From CAIKMD01 sp035533255 (GTDB taxonomy: Bacteria > Pseudomonadota > Alphaproteobacteria > ATCC43930 > CGMCC-115725): DNA of 21,404 bases. The translations under genes and the position numbers were made by a program. The stretch spans positions 1-21,404 of the forward strand of contig DATLUE010000411.1 in NCBI GenBank assembly GCA_035533255.1. The letters are read 5' to 3'. Each line of letters begins with the position of its first letter. Within the stretch, counting starts at the first letter, position 1. This document shows positions 6,607-14,128 of this stretch, one piece after another. The notes below the pieces were generated by a model. The model did no database searches. It worked only from the letters and a program-made list of their open reading frames with translations, and had not been told where the DNA came from.

Positions 6607-7943
6607 CCGCGTCTCCCCCTGAGCTTGGACTTCTTGATCAAGCCTTCATATTGATGCGCGAGCAGATGCGAGTGGATTTGCGCCACCGTGTCCATCGTGA
6701 CGCTCACCACGATGAGGAGGCTGGTGCCGCCGAAATAGAACGGCAGCGAATATTGCGAGATCAGGATTTCGGGCAACACGCAAACCGCCGCAAGATAGAG
6801 CGCGCCGACCATCGTCAGCCGCGTCAGCACGTAGTCGAGATGATCCGCGGTGTTCTTGCCGGGCCGGATGCCGGGGATGAAGCCGCCGTATTTGCGCAGA
6901 TTGTCGGCGGTCTCGACCGGGTTGAAGACGATCGCCGTATAGAAGAAGCAGAAGAACACGATCAGCGCGACGTACAGCCCGATATAGAGCGGCTGGCCGT
7001 GCGCCAACCAGGCGCCGATCTCGGCGAGGATGCCGGTCTGGTTCTGGCTGAAGCTCGCGACCGTGGCCGGCAGCAGCAGCAGCGAGGATGCGAAGATCGG
7101 CGGGATCACGCCCGAGGTGTTGAGCTTCAAGGGCAGATGCGACGCCTCGCCGCCATACATACGGTTGCCGACCTGGCGCTTCGGATATTGCACCAGGAGC
7201 CGGCGCTGCGCCCGCTCCATGAACACGATGAAGGTGATGACCGCGACCGCGCCGATCAGGAAGGCGATGATGAAGAAGGTCGAGATCGCGCCGGTGCGTC
7301 CGAGCTCGAGGAACCCTGCCAGCGCCGGCGGCATGCGCGCGACGATGCCCGAGAAGATGATCAGCGAGATGCCGTTGCCGACGCCGCGGGCGGTGATCTG
7401 CTCGCCCAGCCACATCAGGAAGACCGTGCCGCCGGTGAGCGTGATCACCGAGGTGATGCGGAAGAACAACCCGGGATCGGTGACCGCCATGCCCGACGGC
7501 CCGTGCAGGCCCTCGATGCCGACGGCGATGCCATAGGCCTGGACGGCGGCGAGCAGGACCGTGCCATAGCGCGTGTATTGGTTGAGCTTCTTGCGCCCCG
7601 CCTCGCCTTCCTTCTTCAATGCCTCGAGCTGCGGCGATACCGCCGTCATGAGCTGGACGATGATCGAGGACGAGATATAGGGCATGATGGCGAGGGCGAA
7701 GATCGTCATGCGCCCGAGCGCGCCGCCCGAAAACATATCGACCATGCCGAGAATGCCGCCCGAGTTCTGGGCGAAGATTTCCTGCAGCACTTGCGGATCG
7801 ATGCCGGGCAACGGAATATAGGTGCCGAGCCGATAGATCATCAGCGCGCCGAGCGTGAACCAGATCCGATTCTTGAGATCGGTCGCCTTCGAGAAGGCGG
7901 AGAAATTGATGCTGGATGCCAGTTGCTCGGCGGCGGATGCCAT
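6603..7943 (-). CDS. secY: Preprotein translocase channel subunit SecY
   Basis: SecY forms the protein-conducting channel in the inner membrane with SecE and SecG. The 446-residue protein has ten hydrophobic segments, the first within residues 27-46 and the last before the C-terminal IKKSKLRGRRG. Family landmarks are YRLGTYIPLPGID (plug-side loop after helix 1), ALAIMPYISSSIIVQL, the GNGISLIIFSGI segment and the cytoplasmic loop FNPVETADNLRKYGGFIPGIRPG, which is involved in SecA and ribosome contact. The ATG at 7943 is preceded by TGAGGAG, which merges the rplO stop with a strong Shine-Dalgarno. Coupled downstream to adk by a 4-nt overlap. Confidence 0.98.
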   Translation of the reverse strand: MASAAEQLASSINFSAFSKATDLKNRIWFTLGALMIYRLGTYIPLPGIDPQVLQEIFAQNSGGILGMVDMFSGGALGRMTIFALAIMPYISSSIIVQLMTAVSPQLEALKKEGEAGRKKLNQYTRYGTVLLAAVQAYGIAVGIEGLHGPSGMAVTDPGLFFRITSVITLTGGTVFLMWLGEQITARGVGNGISLIIFSGIVARMPPALAGFLELGRTGAISTFFIIAFLIGAVAVITFIVFMERAQRRLLVQYPKRQVGNRMYGGEASHLPLKLNTSGVIPPIFASSLLLLPATVASFSQNQTGILAEIGAWLAHGQPLYIGLYVALIVFFCFFYTAIVFNPVETADNLRKYGGFIPGIRPGKNTADHLDYVLTRLTMVGALYLAAVCVLPEILISQYSLPFYFGGTSLLIVVSVTMDTVAQIHSHLLAHQYEGLIKKSKLRGRRG

Positions 7944-7954
7944 CTAGCGGCTCC

Positions 7955-8440
7955 TCATGGTTGCGCGGCAGCGGCCTTCGCTGCAGCCACGATCACCTTT
8001 CCCCCCAGCTTTTCGACCGCCTCGACGGCGGCCTTCGACGCGCCCGCGACCTCGATGGTCAACGGCGACGTCAAAACGCCCTTGGCCAGCAGCCGCACGC
8101 CGTCGCGCACGCGGCGCAGCACGCCGGCCGCGACCAGCGCCGCGCCGTTGACGGTCGCGTCGCCTTTGAGTTGGCCGGAATCGAGCGCAGTTTGCAGCCG
8201 GCCGAGATTGACCACGACAAAGCGCTGCTGGAAGTCGGTGTTGTTGAAGCCGCGCTTCGGCAGCCGGCGATGCAGCGGCGTCTGGCCGCCTTCGAAGCCG
8301 TTGATGGCAACGCCGCTGCGCGCGGTCTGGCCCTTGCCGCCGCGCGCGCTGGTCTTGCCCTTGCCCGAGCCGATGCCCCGGCCACGGCGCTTGGCGACGT
8401 AATGCGCGCCTTTATTGTCTCTGATTTCGTTGAGCTTCAT
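7955..8440 (-). CDS. rplO: 50S ribosomal protein L15
   Basis: L15 is a 23S rRNA-binding protein that is a late-stage assembly factor of the large subunit. The 161 residues start with MKLNEIRDNKGA, continue with the extended Gly/Arg-rich arm RGRGIGSGKGKTSARGGKGQ and GFEGGQTPLHRRLPKRGF, and finish with a globular C-terminal domain ending in an Ala-rich stretch. The spacing to rpmD is 28 nt. It precedes secY by 11 nt, the classical spc order. Ordinary for the family. Confidence 0.98.
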   Translation of the reverse strand: MKLNEIRDNKGAHYVAKRRGRGIGSGKGKTSARGGKGQTARSGVAINGFEGGQTPLHRRLPKRGFNNTDFQQRFVVVNLGRLQTALDSGQLKGDATVNGAALVAAGVLRRVRDGVRLLAKGVLTSPLTIEVAGASKAAVEAVEKLGGKVIVAAAKAAAAQP

Positions 8441-8468
8441 GTTCCATCCACCGCCGAGTGTAGGCCCC

Positions 8469-8915
8469 TCACGAGGCCGGTTCCACCCGCACCAAATGCT
8501 TTACCCGCTCGATCATGCCGCGCACCGCCGGGGTATTCTCGATCACCCGCGAGCGATGCCGCCGATTGAGGCCCAGCCCTTTGAGGGTCGCGAGCTGATA
8601 CTCTTCGCGGCCGATCGGGCTGCCGAGCTGCGTGATCTTCACCCGTCCCTCAGGTTTGGGCGCCGAAGCTTGCGGCTTGGCGATGATCTTTGCCATCGCG
8701 GCAAATCGTTCATGCGCCGGCGCGAGCTTTGGCCGCTTCGCCTTCGGCCGCTTGACCTTAGGCGCTTTGGGTGCCGCTGCTTCGGCCGGCGCGGCTTTCG
8801 CCTTGGGCGCGGATTCTTTCTTCGGCGCTGTCGCTGCTTTCTTGGCAGGCGCCGCACCCGCGGCAGGCTTGTCCCGTTTCGCGGCCGGCTTTTTCGCTTC
8901 CTTCTGGTCGGCCAT
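8469..8915 (-). CDS. rpmD: 50S ribosomal protein L30 with a long N-terminal basic extension
   Basis: The L30 fold is confined to residues 91-148 (VKITQLGSPIGREEYQ to KHLVRVEP), 58 residues, the usual size of the whole protein, which binds 23S rRNA in the large subunit. In front of it are about 90 residues dominated by Ala, Lys and Pro (for example KKPAAKRDKPAAGAAPAKK and KAPKVKRPKAKRPK), resembling the disordered tails of histone H1-like proteins. The ATG at 8915 is 3 nt after the rpsE stop and has GGGAG six bases upstream, so the long form is the best-supported start. An internal ATG at 8696 (residue 74) lacks a Shine-Dalgarno but would give a 75-residue near-normal L30. Function of the extension is unknown. 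Confidence 0.93.
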   Translation of the reverse strand: MADQKEAKKPAAKRDKPAAGAAPAKKAATAPKKESAPKAKAAPAEAAAPKAPKVKRPKAKRPKLAPAHERFAAMAKIIAKPQASAPKPEGRVKITQLGSPIGREEYQLATLKGLGLNRRHRSRVIENTPAVRGMIERVKHLVRVEPAS

Positions 8916-8918
8916 CGT

Positions 8919-9536
8919 CTACTCCCGCGCCTCCTGTCCCTCGCGACGGGGCAGGATGTCGGAGACCTTCTTGCCGCGCCGGGTCGCGACCGAGCGCGGG
9001 CTCACCGAGCGATCGAGCGCCTGGAACGTCGCCTTGATCATGTTGTGGGGATTGGACGTGCCGACCGATTTCGCCACCACGTCCTGCACGCCCAGCGCCT
9101 CGAAGATCGCGCGCATCGGACCGCCGGCGATGACCCCGGTGCCTTGGGGCGCCGCGCGCACCACCACTTCGCCGGCGCCGTAATGGCCGACGATGTCGTG
9201 ATGAAACGTGCGGCCCTCGCGCAACGGCACGCGGATCATGGAGCGACGCGCCTGCTCGGTGGCTTTCCGAATCGCTTCCGGCACCTCGCGCGCCTTGCCC
9301 GAGCCGTAGCCGACCCTGCCCTTGCCGTCGCCGACGATGACGATCGCGGCAAAGCCGAAGCGGCGGCCGCCCTTCACCACCTTGGCGACGCGGTTGATGC
9401 CGACCAGTTTTTCGATGAACTCGCCGTCGTCGCGGTCGGAGCGATCGCGGCCGCCGTCGCCGCGTCCGCGCTGCGGGCGATCGCCGCCGCCGCGCCCGCG
9501 CGACGGTCTCTCGTTCGACGATGGTGGTGTTGCCAT
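8919..9536 (-). CDS. rpsE: 30S ribosomal protein S5, Arg/Gly-rich N-terminus
   Basis: S5 helps maintain decoding accuracy and lines the mRNA entry channel with S3 and S4. After about 39 residues rich in Arg, Gly and Asp (RGRGGGDRPQRGRGDGGRDR), the conserved double-stranded RNA-binding domain starts at FIEKLVGINRVAKVVKGG and the second domain carries EVVVRAAPQGTGVIAGGPMR and GTSNPHNMIKAT. The total of 205 residues is longer than the E. coli protein because of both ends. The ATG at 9536 is preceded by TAGGAAAG, the rplR stop merged with the ribosome-binding site. Confidence 0.97.
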   Translation of the reverse strand: MATPPSSNERPSRGRGGGDRPQRGRGDGGRDRSDRDDGEFIEKLVGINRVAKVVKGGRRFGFAAIVIVGDGKGRVGYGSGKAREVPEAIRKATEQARRSMIRVPLREGRTFHHDIVGHYGAGEVVVRAAPQGTGVIAGGPMRAIFEALGVQDVVAKSVGTSNPHNMIKATFQALDRSVSPRSVATRRGKKVSDILPRREGQEARE

Positions 9537-9545
9537 GATGCTTTC

Positions 9546-9911
9546 CTAGAAGTCCAGGCCGCCCGCGCGGGCGGCGTCGGCCAGGGCTTTCACCCGGCCA
9601 TGAAACAGGTAGCCGCCGCGATCGAAGACCACCGCCGTCACGCCCGCCGCCTTGGCGCGCTCGGCCAGCAGCTTGCCGACGGCAACGGCTGCATCCTTGT
9701 TGGCGCCGGTCTTATGCGCATCGCGTAGCGTCTCGTCGAGCGTCGAGGCGGCCGCGAGGGTGCGGCCGGCCTCGTCGTCGATGATCTGCGCATAGATATG
9801 CTTCGACGACCGGAACACGGAGAGCCGCGGCCGGCCCTTGTTGTTGCGCGCCAGCCGCGTGCGCACGCGGCGGCGGCGACGGTCGAAGAGCGTGTCTGGT
9901 TTGCCACTCAT
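9546..9911 (-). CDS. rplR: 50S ribosomal protein L18
   Basis: L18 binds 5S rRNA together with L5 and L25-type proteins and anchors it in the central protuberance. The 121-residue protein has the basic N-terminus RRRRRVRTRLARNNKGRPRL, the SVFRSSKHIYAQIIDD strand pair, and the C-terminal VVFDRGGYLFHGRVKALADAARAGGLDF, all typical. The start at 9911 follows TAGGAG, in which the rplF stop is part of the Shine-Dalgarno. Normal length and composition. Confidence 0.98.
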   Translation of the reverse strand: MSGKPDTLFDRRRRRVRTRLARNNKGRPRLSVFRSSKHIYAQIIDDEAGRTLAAASTLDETLRDAHKTGANKDAAVAVGKLLAERAKAAGVTAVVFDRGGYLFHGRVKALADAARAGGLDF

Positions 9912-9920
9912 CGCACGCTC

Positions 9921-10454
9921 CTACTTCTTCTTGCCTTCTTTACGGCGGATCTTCTCGGTGCTGTATTTGATCCCCTTGCCCTTGTAGGGCTCAGGACCGC
10001 GGAACGAGCGGATCACCGCGGCGACCTGGCCGACGCGCTGACGGTCCGCGCCCGAGATCGCGATCGCCGTCGGCTTTTCGCAGGCGATCTTGATGTCCGC
10101 GGGGATCGGAAACTTGACGTCGTGGCTATAGCCCAGTTGCAGCACAAGATCCTTGCCTTGCACCGCCGCGCGATAGCCGACGCCGTTGATGTCGAGATTG
10201 ACCGTGTAGCCCTTGCTGACGCCGTTGACCATGTTGTTGACCAACGCGCGCATCGTGCCCCAGGCCATGCGGGCGCGCTTGGTCTCGCTCTTCGGCGTGA
10301 TGACGACCTTGCCGTCCTTGACGACGGTGTCGACGTCGTTGTTGACGGCGAGCCTCAAGGTTCCGAGCTTGCCCTTGGTCGTCAGGAAGCCGCCCGCCAG
10401 ATCGACGGTGACGTCTTGCGGGATGGTGACGGGGATTTTTCCGATGCGCGACAT
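9921..10454 (-). CDS. rplF: 50S ribosomal protein L6
   Basis: L6 lies near the factor-binding site at the base of the L7/L12 stalk and supports EF-G function. The 177 residues contain the two repeated L6 domains, beginning MSRIGKIPVTIPQDV and, in the second, the diagnostic PEPYKGKGIKYSTEKIRRKEGKKK close. The ATG at 10454 follows TGAGGA, where the rpsH stop overlaps the ribosome-binding site. Normal length; nothing unusual. Confidence 0.98.
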   Translation of the reverse strand: MSRIGKIPVTIPQDVTVDLAGGFLTTKGKLGTLRLAVNNDVDTVVKDGKVVITPKSETKRARMAWGTMRALVNNMVNGVSKGYTVNLDINGVGYRAAVQGKDLVLQLGYSHDVKFPIPADIKIACEKPTAIAISGADRQRVGQVAAVIRSFRGPEPYKGKGIKYSTEKIRRKEGKKK

Positions 10455-10462
10455 GATCGTCC

Positions 10463-10861
10463 TCAGAACACGCGACAGAGAATCTCGCCGCCGACATTGG
10501 CAGCGCGCGCTTCGTTATCCGACATGACGCCGCGCGGCGTCGACAGGATCGAGATGCCGAGGCCGTTATAGACGCGCGGCAGGTCGGAGATGCGGGAATA
10601 GACCCGCCGCCCCGGCTTCGAGATTCGCGTGATTTCGCGGATCACCGGCTCGCCATCGACGTATTTCAGCTCGATCTTGAGCTCGGTGAAGCCGGCGTCG
10701 CCCGCTTCGCGCTTGTAGCCGCGGATATAGCCTTCGCGCTGCAAGACTTCGAGCACATTGGCACGGATCTTCGACGCCGGCGATCCCACGACAGGCTTGT
10801 GCGCGGCCTGGCCGTTCCGGATCCGCGTCAGCATATCCCCGAGGGGATCGCTCATCGACAT
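10463..10861 (-). CDS. rpsH: 30S ribosomal protein S8
   Basis: S8 binds helix 21 of 16S rRNA and organises the central domain; in E. coli it also represses the spc operon by binding mRNA near rplE. The 132 residues start MSMSDPLGDMLTRIRNGQ and end with the conserved SILSTPRGVMSDNEARAANVGGEILCRVF, including the STPRGVM signature. The start follows TAAGGAG, which includes the rpsN stop codon, with eight bases to the ATG. I did not find a clear S8-site mimic upstream of rplE. Confidence 0.98.
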   Translation of the reverse strand: MSMSDPLGDMLTRIRNGQAAHKPVVGSPASKIRANVLEVLQREGYIRGYKREAGDAGFTELKIELKYVDGEPVIREITRISKPGRRVYSRISDLPRVYNGLGISILSTPRGVMSDNEARAANVGGEILCRVF

Positions 10862-10873
10862 GCGGCTATCTCC

Positions 10874-11179
10874 TTACCAGCTCGACTTGACCACGCCCGG
10901 GATCTGTCCCGCCGAAGCGAGCTCCCGAAACGCCAAGCGCGACAGCTTGAATTTACGGTAATACCCACGCGGCCGGCCCGAGAGCTCGCAGCGATTCCTG
11001 ATGCGCGTGGCCGAGGAATTGCGCGGCATCTCGGCGAGTTTCAGCCGCGCGTTGAACCGGTCTTCCGGCGCCAGCGATTTGTCCGCGGCGAGCGCCTTGA
11101 GGCGCGCGCGCTTGGCCGACATCCGCTTCACGAGCTTGGTGCGCTTGCGGTTCTTGTCGATGGAACTGGTTTTTGCCAT
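10874..11179 (-). CDS. rpsN: 30S ribosomal protein S14, zinc-independent form
   Basis: S14 is a late-binding protein in the 30S head near S3 and S10. At 101 residues it is the long form, and it lacks the CxxC...CxxC set of the 61-residue zinc-binding form: only one cysteine is present, in RNRCELSGRPRGYYRKFKLSR. The N-terminal helix carries KRMSAKRARLKAL. It starts at 11179, 18 nt after rplE, with GGGAAGG upstream. If the genome has a second, zinc-binding S14, it is not in this window. Confidence 0.97.
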   Translation of the reverse strand: MAKTSSIDKNRKRTKLVKRMSAKRARLKALAADKSLAPEDRFNARLKLAEMPRNSSATRIRNRCELSGRPRGYYRKFKLSRLAFRELASAGQIPGVVKSSW

Positions 11180-11197
11180 TGCTTCAGCCTTCCCGGC

Positions 11198-11740
11198 TCA
11201 GTTGCTGAACGGCATGTCGAAGCCCTTGAGAAGCGCCTTGGCTTCGGCATCGGTGCGCGCCGTCGTGACGATGATGATGTCCATGCCGCGAACGTCGCTG
11301 ACCTGGTCGTAATCCACCTCGGGGAACACGAGCTGCTCCTTGAGGCCGAGCGCGTAATTGCCGCGCCCGTCGAAGCTCTTGCCCGAAAGGCCGCGGAAAT
11401 CGCGCACCCGCGGCAGCGCGATGTTCACCAGACGGTCGAGGAATTCGTACATGCGGTCCTTGCGCAAGGTAACCTTGCAGCCGAGCGGCATGTTCTCGCG
11501 CACCTTGTAGGTGGCGATCGACTTCTTCGCCCGCGTGATCACCGGCCGCTGGCCCGCGATCGCGGTAAGCTCCTTGGCCGCGGCGTCGACCTTCTTGGTG
11601 TCCTGCACCGCCTCGCCGACGCCCATATTGATGACGATCTTGTCGAGGCGCGGTGCCGCCAGCGCGTTGGGATAGCCGAACTCCTTCATCAGGGCCGGCC
11701 GCAGCACGGTGTCGTAATGCTCTTTCAGTCGCGTTGCCAT
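11198..11740 (-). CDS. rplE: 50S ribosomal protein L5
   Basis: L5 binds 5S rRNA and forms the intersubunit bridge to S13. The 180-residue protein has the typical LKEHYDTVLRPALMKEF start, the LDKIVINMGVGEA motif and the C-terminal VRGMDIIIVTTARTDAEAKALL strand-helix pair. The open frame extends 20 codons further upstream into rplX, but the ATG at 11740 gives the canonical N-terminus and has TGAGGG, formed with the rplX stop, just before it. In E. coli this is the region where S8 represses spc translation. Confidence 0.97.
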   Translation of the reverse strand: MATRLKEHYDTVLRPALMKEFGYPNALAAPRLDKIVINMGVGEAVQDTKKVDAAAKELTAIAGQRPVITRAKKSIATYKVRENMPLGCKVTLRKDRMYEFLDRLVNIALPRVRDFRGLSGKSFDGRGNYALGLKEQLVFPEVDYDQVSDVRGMDIIIVTTARTDAEAKALLKGFDMPFSN

Positions 11741-11747
11741 GATACCC

Positions 11748-12065
11748 TCACGCGTCCAGGATCTCGCCGGAGCGCTTGGCGAAGCGCACCTTGCGGCCAT
11801 CCTCGAGGAAGCGATAGCCGACCCGCGTCGGCTGTTGCGATTTCGGATCGATATGGGCGACGTTCGAGATGTGGATCGTGCTCTCGCGCTCGACGATGCC
11901 GCCGGGCTCGCCCGGCTTGGGCTGGGTATGACGCTTCATCATATTGATGCCCTGGACGACGAGGCGGTTGTCGGCGCGCCGCACGCTCAGCACCTCGCCG
12001 CTCTTGCCCTTGTCGCGGCCGGTCAGCACGACCACCTTGTCGCCCTTTTTGATCTTGAACTTCAT
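11748..12065 (-). CDS. rplX: 50S ribosomal protein L24
   Basis: L24 is one of the two assembly initiators of the large subunit and carries a KOW domain. The 105 residues start MKFKIKKGDKVVVLTGRDKG, the KOW motif, then NMMKRHTQP and ESTIHISNVAHIDP, all diagnostic. The frame is open for another 100 codons upstream through rplN, but the ATG at 12065 gives the family N-terminus, lies 2 nt after the rplN stop, and has a strong GGAGGTG nine bases upstream. Confidence 0.98.
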   Translation of the reverse strand: MKFKIKKGDKVVVLTGRDKGKSGEVLSVRRADNRLVVQGINMMKRHTQPKPGEPGGIVERESTIHISNVAHIDPKSQQPTRVGYRFLEDGRKVRFAKRSGEILDA

Positions 12066-12067
12066 CG

Positions 12068-12436
12068 TCACAGCACCTCCGGCGCCAGCGAGACGATCTT
12101 CATGAATTTGCGCGCGCGCAGCTCGCGGGTCACCGGCCCAAAGATGCGCGTGCCGATCGGCTCTTCCTGCGCGGTGATCAGCACGGCCGCATTGCGGTCG
12201 AAGCGGATCGAGGTGCCGTCGGCCCGGCGGATCGCATTCGCGGTGCGCACGATCACCGCCTTGTGCACGTCGCCCTTTTTGACGCGGCCGCGCGGAATGG
12301 CGTCCTTGACCGAGACCACGATGATGTCGCCGACGGTGGCGGTGCGCCGCTTGCTGCCGCCCAGCACTTTGATGCACTGGACGCGCTTCGCGCCGGAATT
12401 GTCGGCCACGTCGAGATTGGTCTGCATCTGGATCAT
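12068..12436 (-). CDS. rplN: 50S ribosomal protein L14
   Basis: L14 forms intersubunit bridge B8 and is the binding site of the silencing factor RsfS. The 122-residue, very conserved sequence begins MIQMQTNLDVADNSGAKRVQ, contains VGDIIVVSVKDAIPRGRVKKGD and ends KIVSLAPEVL. By E. coli convention it is the first gene of the spc group, but the gap to rpsQ is only 6 nt and holds no promoter, so transcription must continue from the S10 genes. Confidence 0.98.
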   Translation of the reverse strand: MIQMQTNLDVADNSGAKRVQCIKVLGGSKRRTATVGDIIVVSVKDAIPRGRVKKGDVHKAVIVRTANAIRRADGTSIRFDRNAAVLITAQEEPIGTRIFGPVTRELRARKFMKIVSLAPEVL

Positions 12437-12442
12437 GGCGAA

Positions 12443-12787
12443 TTACTCCGGCGTTGCGGCGGTTTTGGCCGAGCGGCGAGGGCTACGCGCGCCCGGCGCC
12501 GGCGTTGCGGCGTCGTCTTTGGTCGCCGCGGCGGCTTCCTTGCGCGTGACCGGCGTCTCGTCACCGAGCACGATCCAGCGCTTGCTCTTCGAGATCGGAC
12601 GGCACTCCTCGATGCGTACCGAATCGCCGGTCTTGCGGGCGTTGGTCGCGTCATGCGCCGCGTATTTCTTCGAGCGCGAGATGAATTTCTTGTAGACGGG
12701 GTGCATCACGCGCCGCTCGACCCGCACGATCACGGTCTTATCGGCTTTGTCGGATACGACGACGCCCGTCAGGACACGCTTCGGCAT
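12443..12787 (-). CDS. rpsQ: 30S ribosomal protein S17 with C-terminal extension
   Basis: S17 binds the 5' domain of 16S rRNA early in assembly and has an OB fold. The core, residues 1-77, carries RVLTGVVVSDKADKTVIVRVER, KKYAAHD and the signature GDSVRIEECRPISKSKRW. A further tail of about 37 residues, rich in Ala, Lys, Pro and Thr (KEAAAATKDDAATPAPGAR), follows and makes the protein 114 residues against the usual 80-90. The ATG at 12787 has TGAGGG, including the rpmC stop, and AGAGAAG upstream. Tail function unknown and probably disordered. Confidence 0.97.
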   Translation of the reverse strand: MPKRVLTGVVVSDKADKTVIVRVERRVMHPVYKKFISRSKKYAAHDATNARKTGDSVRIEECRPISKSKRWIVLGDETPVTRKEAAAATKDDAATPAPGARSPRRSAKTAATPE

Positions 12788-12803
12788 AATTCTTCTCTTT
12801 CCC

Positions 12804-13016
12804 TCAGCTCGCCCGGCTCTGACTGTGCGGGCGCAAACGCTGGCCGAGCACGGTCTTGATGCGCGCGACGTCGCGGCGCGCCTGACGCATGCGCGCAGTA
12901 TTCTCCATCTGACCGCTCGCCCTCTGGAAGCGCAGGTTGAACACTTCCTTGGCGAGCTGGCCGAGTTCGGCTTTCAGCTCGTCGTCGGTCTTGGCCCGAA
13001 CGTCCGCGGCCTTCAT
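12804..13016 (-). CDS. rpmC: 50S ribosomal protein L29
   Basis: L29 is a small two-helix protein at the tunnel exit next to L23, close to where trigger factor and SRP dock. The 70 residues begin MKAADVRAKTDDELKAELGQ and continue with the family core KEVFNLRFQRASGQMENTARM and RRDVARIKTVL. The start overlaps the rplP stop as ATGA, with GGGAGG seven bases upstream; a longer frame upstream belongs to rplP sequence in another phase. Normal length. Confidence 0.97.
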   Translation of the reverse strand: MKAADVRAKTDDELKAELGQLAKEVFNLRFQRASGQMENTARMRQARRDVARIKTVLGQRLRPHSQSRAS

Positions 13017-13438
13017 GCCTCGCCTCCCTCGCCGACGCGGGTGATCACGCGGGTCGCGACCGAGAGCTTGGCCGACGCCAGCGTGAAAGCCTCGAGCGCG
13101 ATCGGGCCCGGCACGCCGTCGAGCTCGAACATGACGCGGCCCGGCTTCACCCGGCAGACCCAGAATTCCGGTGTCCCCTTGCCACTGCCCATGCGGACTT
13201 CGGCCGGTTTGCGGGATACCGGGACATCCGGGAAAATCCGGATCCACACACGGCCGATACGCTTGATGTGGCGCGTGATGGCGCGGCGTGCGGCTTCGAT
13301 CTCGCGCGCGGTCACCCGGCCGGGCTCGGTCGCCTTCAGGCCGAAATTGCCGAAATTGAGCACGGTGCCGCCCTTGGCCTTGCCGTGGATGCGGCCCTTA
13401 TGGGCCTTGCGGTATTTGGTGCGTGCGGGCTGGAACAT
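13013..13438 (-). CDS. rplP: 50S ribosomal protein L16
   Basis: L16 sits at the A- and P-site tRNA elbow region of the large subunit and is a late assembly protein. The 141 residues start MFQPARTKYRKAHKGR and include KIRIFPD-like WIRIFPDVPVSRKPAEVRMG, the segment GKGTPEFWVCRVKPGRVMFEL and the end of the fold ALASAKL-like TLASAKLSVATRVI. Start at 13438 with AGAGG upstream. Overlaps rpmC by 4 nt, suggesting coupled translation. Confidence 0.98.
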   Translation of the reverse strand: MFQPARTKYRKAHKGRIHGKAKGGTVLNFGNFGLKATEPGRVTAREIEAARRAITRHIKRIGRVWIRIFPDVPVSRKPAEVRMGSGKGTPEFWVCRVKPGRVMFELDGVPGPIALEAFTLASAKLSVATRVITRVGEGGEA

Positions 13439-13447
13439 GATTGCCTC

Positions 13448-14128
13448 TTAAGCGCGCGCCGGCTGTGCGTCGGCGGCGCGCTTGTCTTGCGCCATCGGAT
13501 CGTGCGCCAGCACTTCGCCGCGGAACACCCACACCTTGACGCCGCAGGTGCCATAGGTCGTCTTCGCCGTGCCGGTACCGAAATCAACATCGGCGCGCAG
13601 CGTGTGCAGCGGCACGCGGCCTTCGCGATACCACTCCATGCGCGCGATCTCGGCGCCGCCGAGCCGGCCAGAGCAGTTGATGCGGATGCCGAGCGCGCCC
13701 AGACGCATCGCCGATTGCACCGCGCGCTTCATCGCGCGGCGGAACGCCACGCGGCGCTCGAGCTGCTGGGCGATGCCGTCGGCGATCAGCTTGGCGTCGA
13801 TCTCGGGCTTGCGGATCTCGAGGATGTTCAAGCTCACGTCGGAGTTGGTCATCTTGGCGATGTCGACGCGGAGCTTCTCGATATCCGCGCCCTTCTTGCC
13901 GATGACGACGCCCGGCCGCGCCGAATGAATGGTGATGCGGGTCTTCTTGGCCGCGCGCTCGATGATGATTTTGCTCACCCCGGCCTGGAGCAGCCGCTCA
14001 TTGAGAAATTTCCGCAGCTTCAGATCCTCGTGGAGCAGCGTGCTGTAATCCTTGCGCGCGAACCAGCGCGAATCCCAGGTGCGGTTGATGCCGAGCCGAA
14101 GCCCGATCGGATTGACTTTCTGACCCAT
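13448..14128 (-). CDS. rpsC: 30S ribosomal protein S3
   Basis: S3 forms part of the mRNA entry tunnel with helicase activity shared with S4 and S5. The 226 residues begin MGQKVNPIGLRLGINRTWDS, have the KH domain with VVIGKKGADIEKLR (the GxxG loop is GKKG), and the C-terminal domain with INCSGRLGGAEIARMEWYREGRVP split over its usual positions. The ATG at 14128 overlaps the rplV stop by one base (TGATG) and has GAGGAG nine to ten bases upstream inside rplV. Normal length. Confidence 0.98.
   Translation of the reverse strand: MGQKVNPIGLRLGINRTWDSRWFARKDYSTLLHEDLKLRKFLNERLLQAGVSKIIIERAAKKTRITIHSARPGVVIGKKGADIEKLRVDIAKMTNSDVSLNILEIRKPEIDAKLIADGIAQQLERRVAFRRAMKRAVQSAMRLGALGIRINCSGRLGGAEIARMEWYREGRVPLHTLRADVDFGTGTAKTTYGTCGVKVWVFRGEVLAHDPMAQDKRAADAQPARA

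Noticed and set aside
11741..11800. Longer N-terminus for rplE
   Set aside because: The extra 20 residues read through the end of rplX in another phase and are not L5-like; the ATG at 11740 is canonical.
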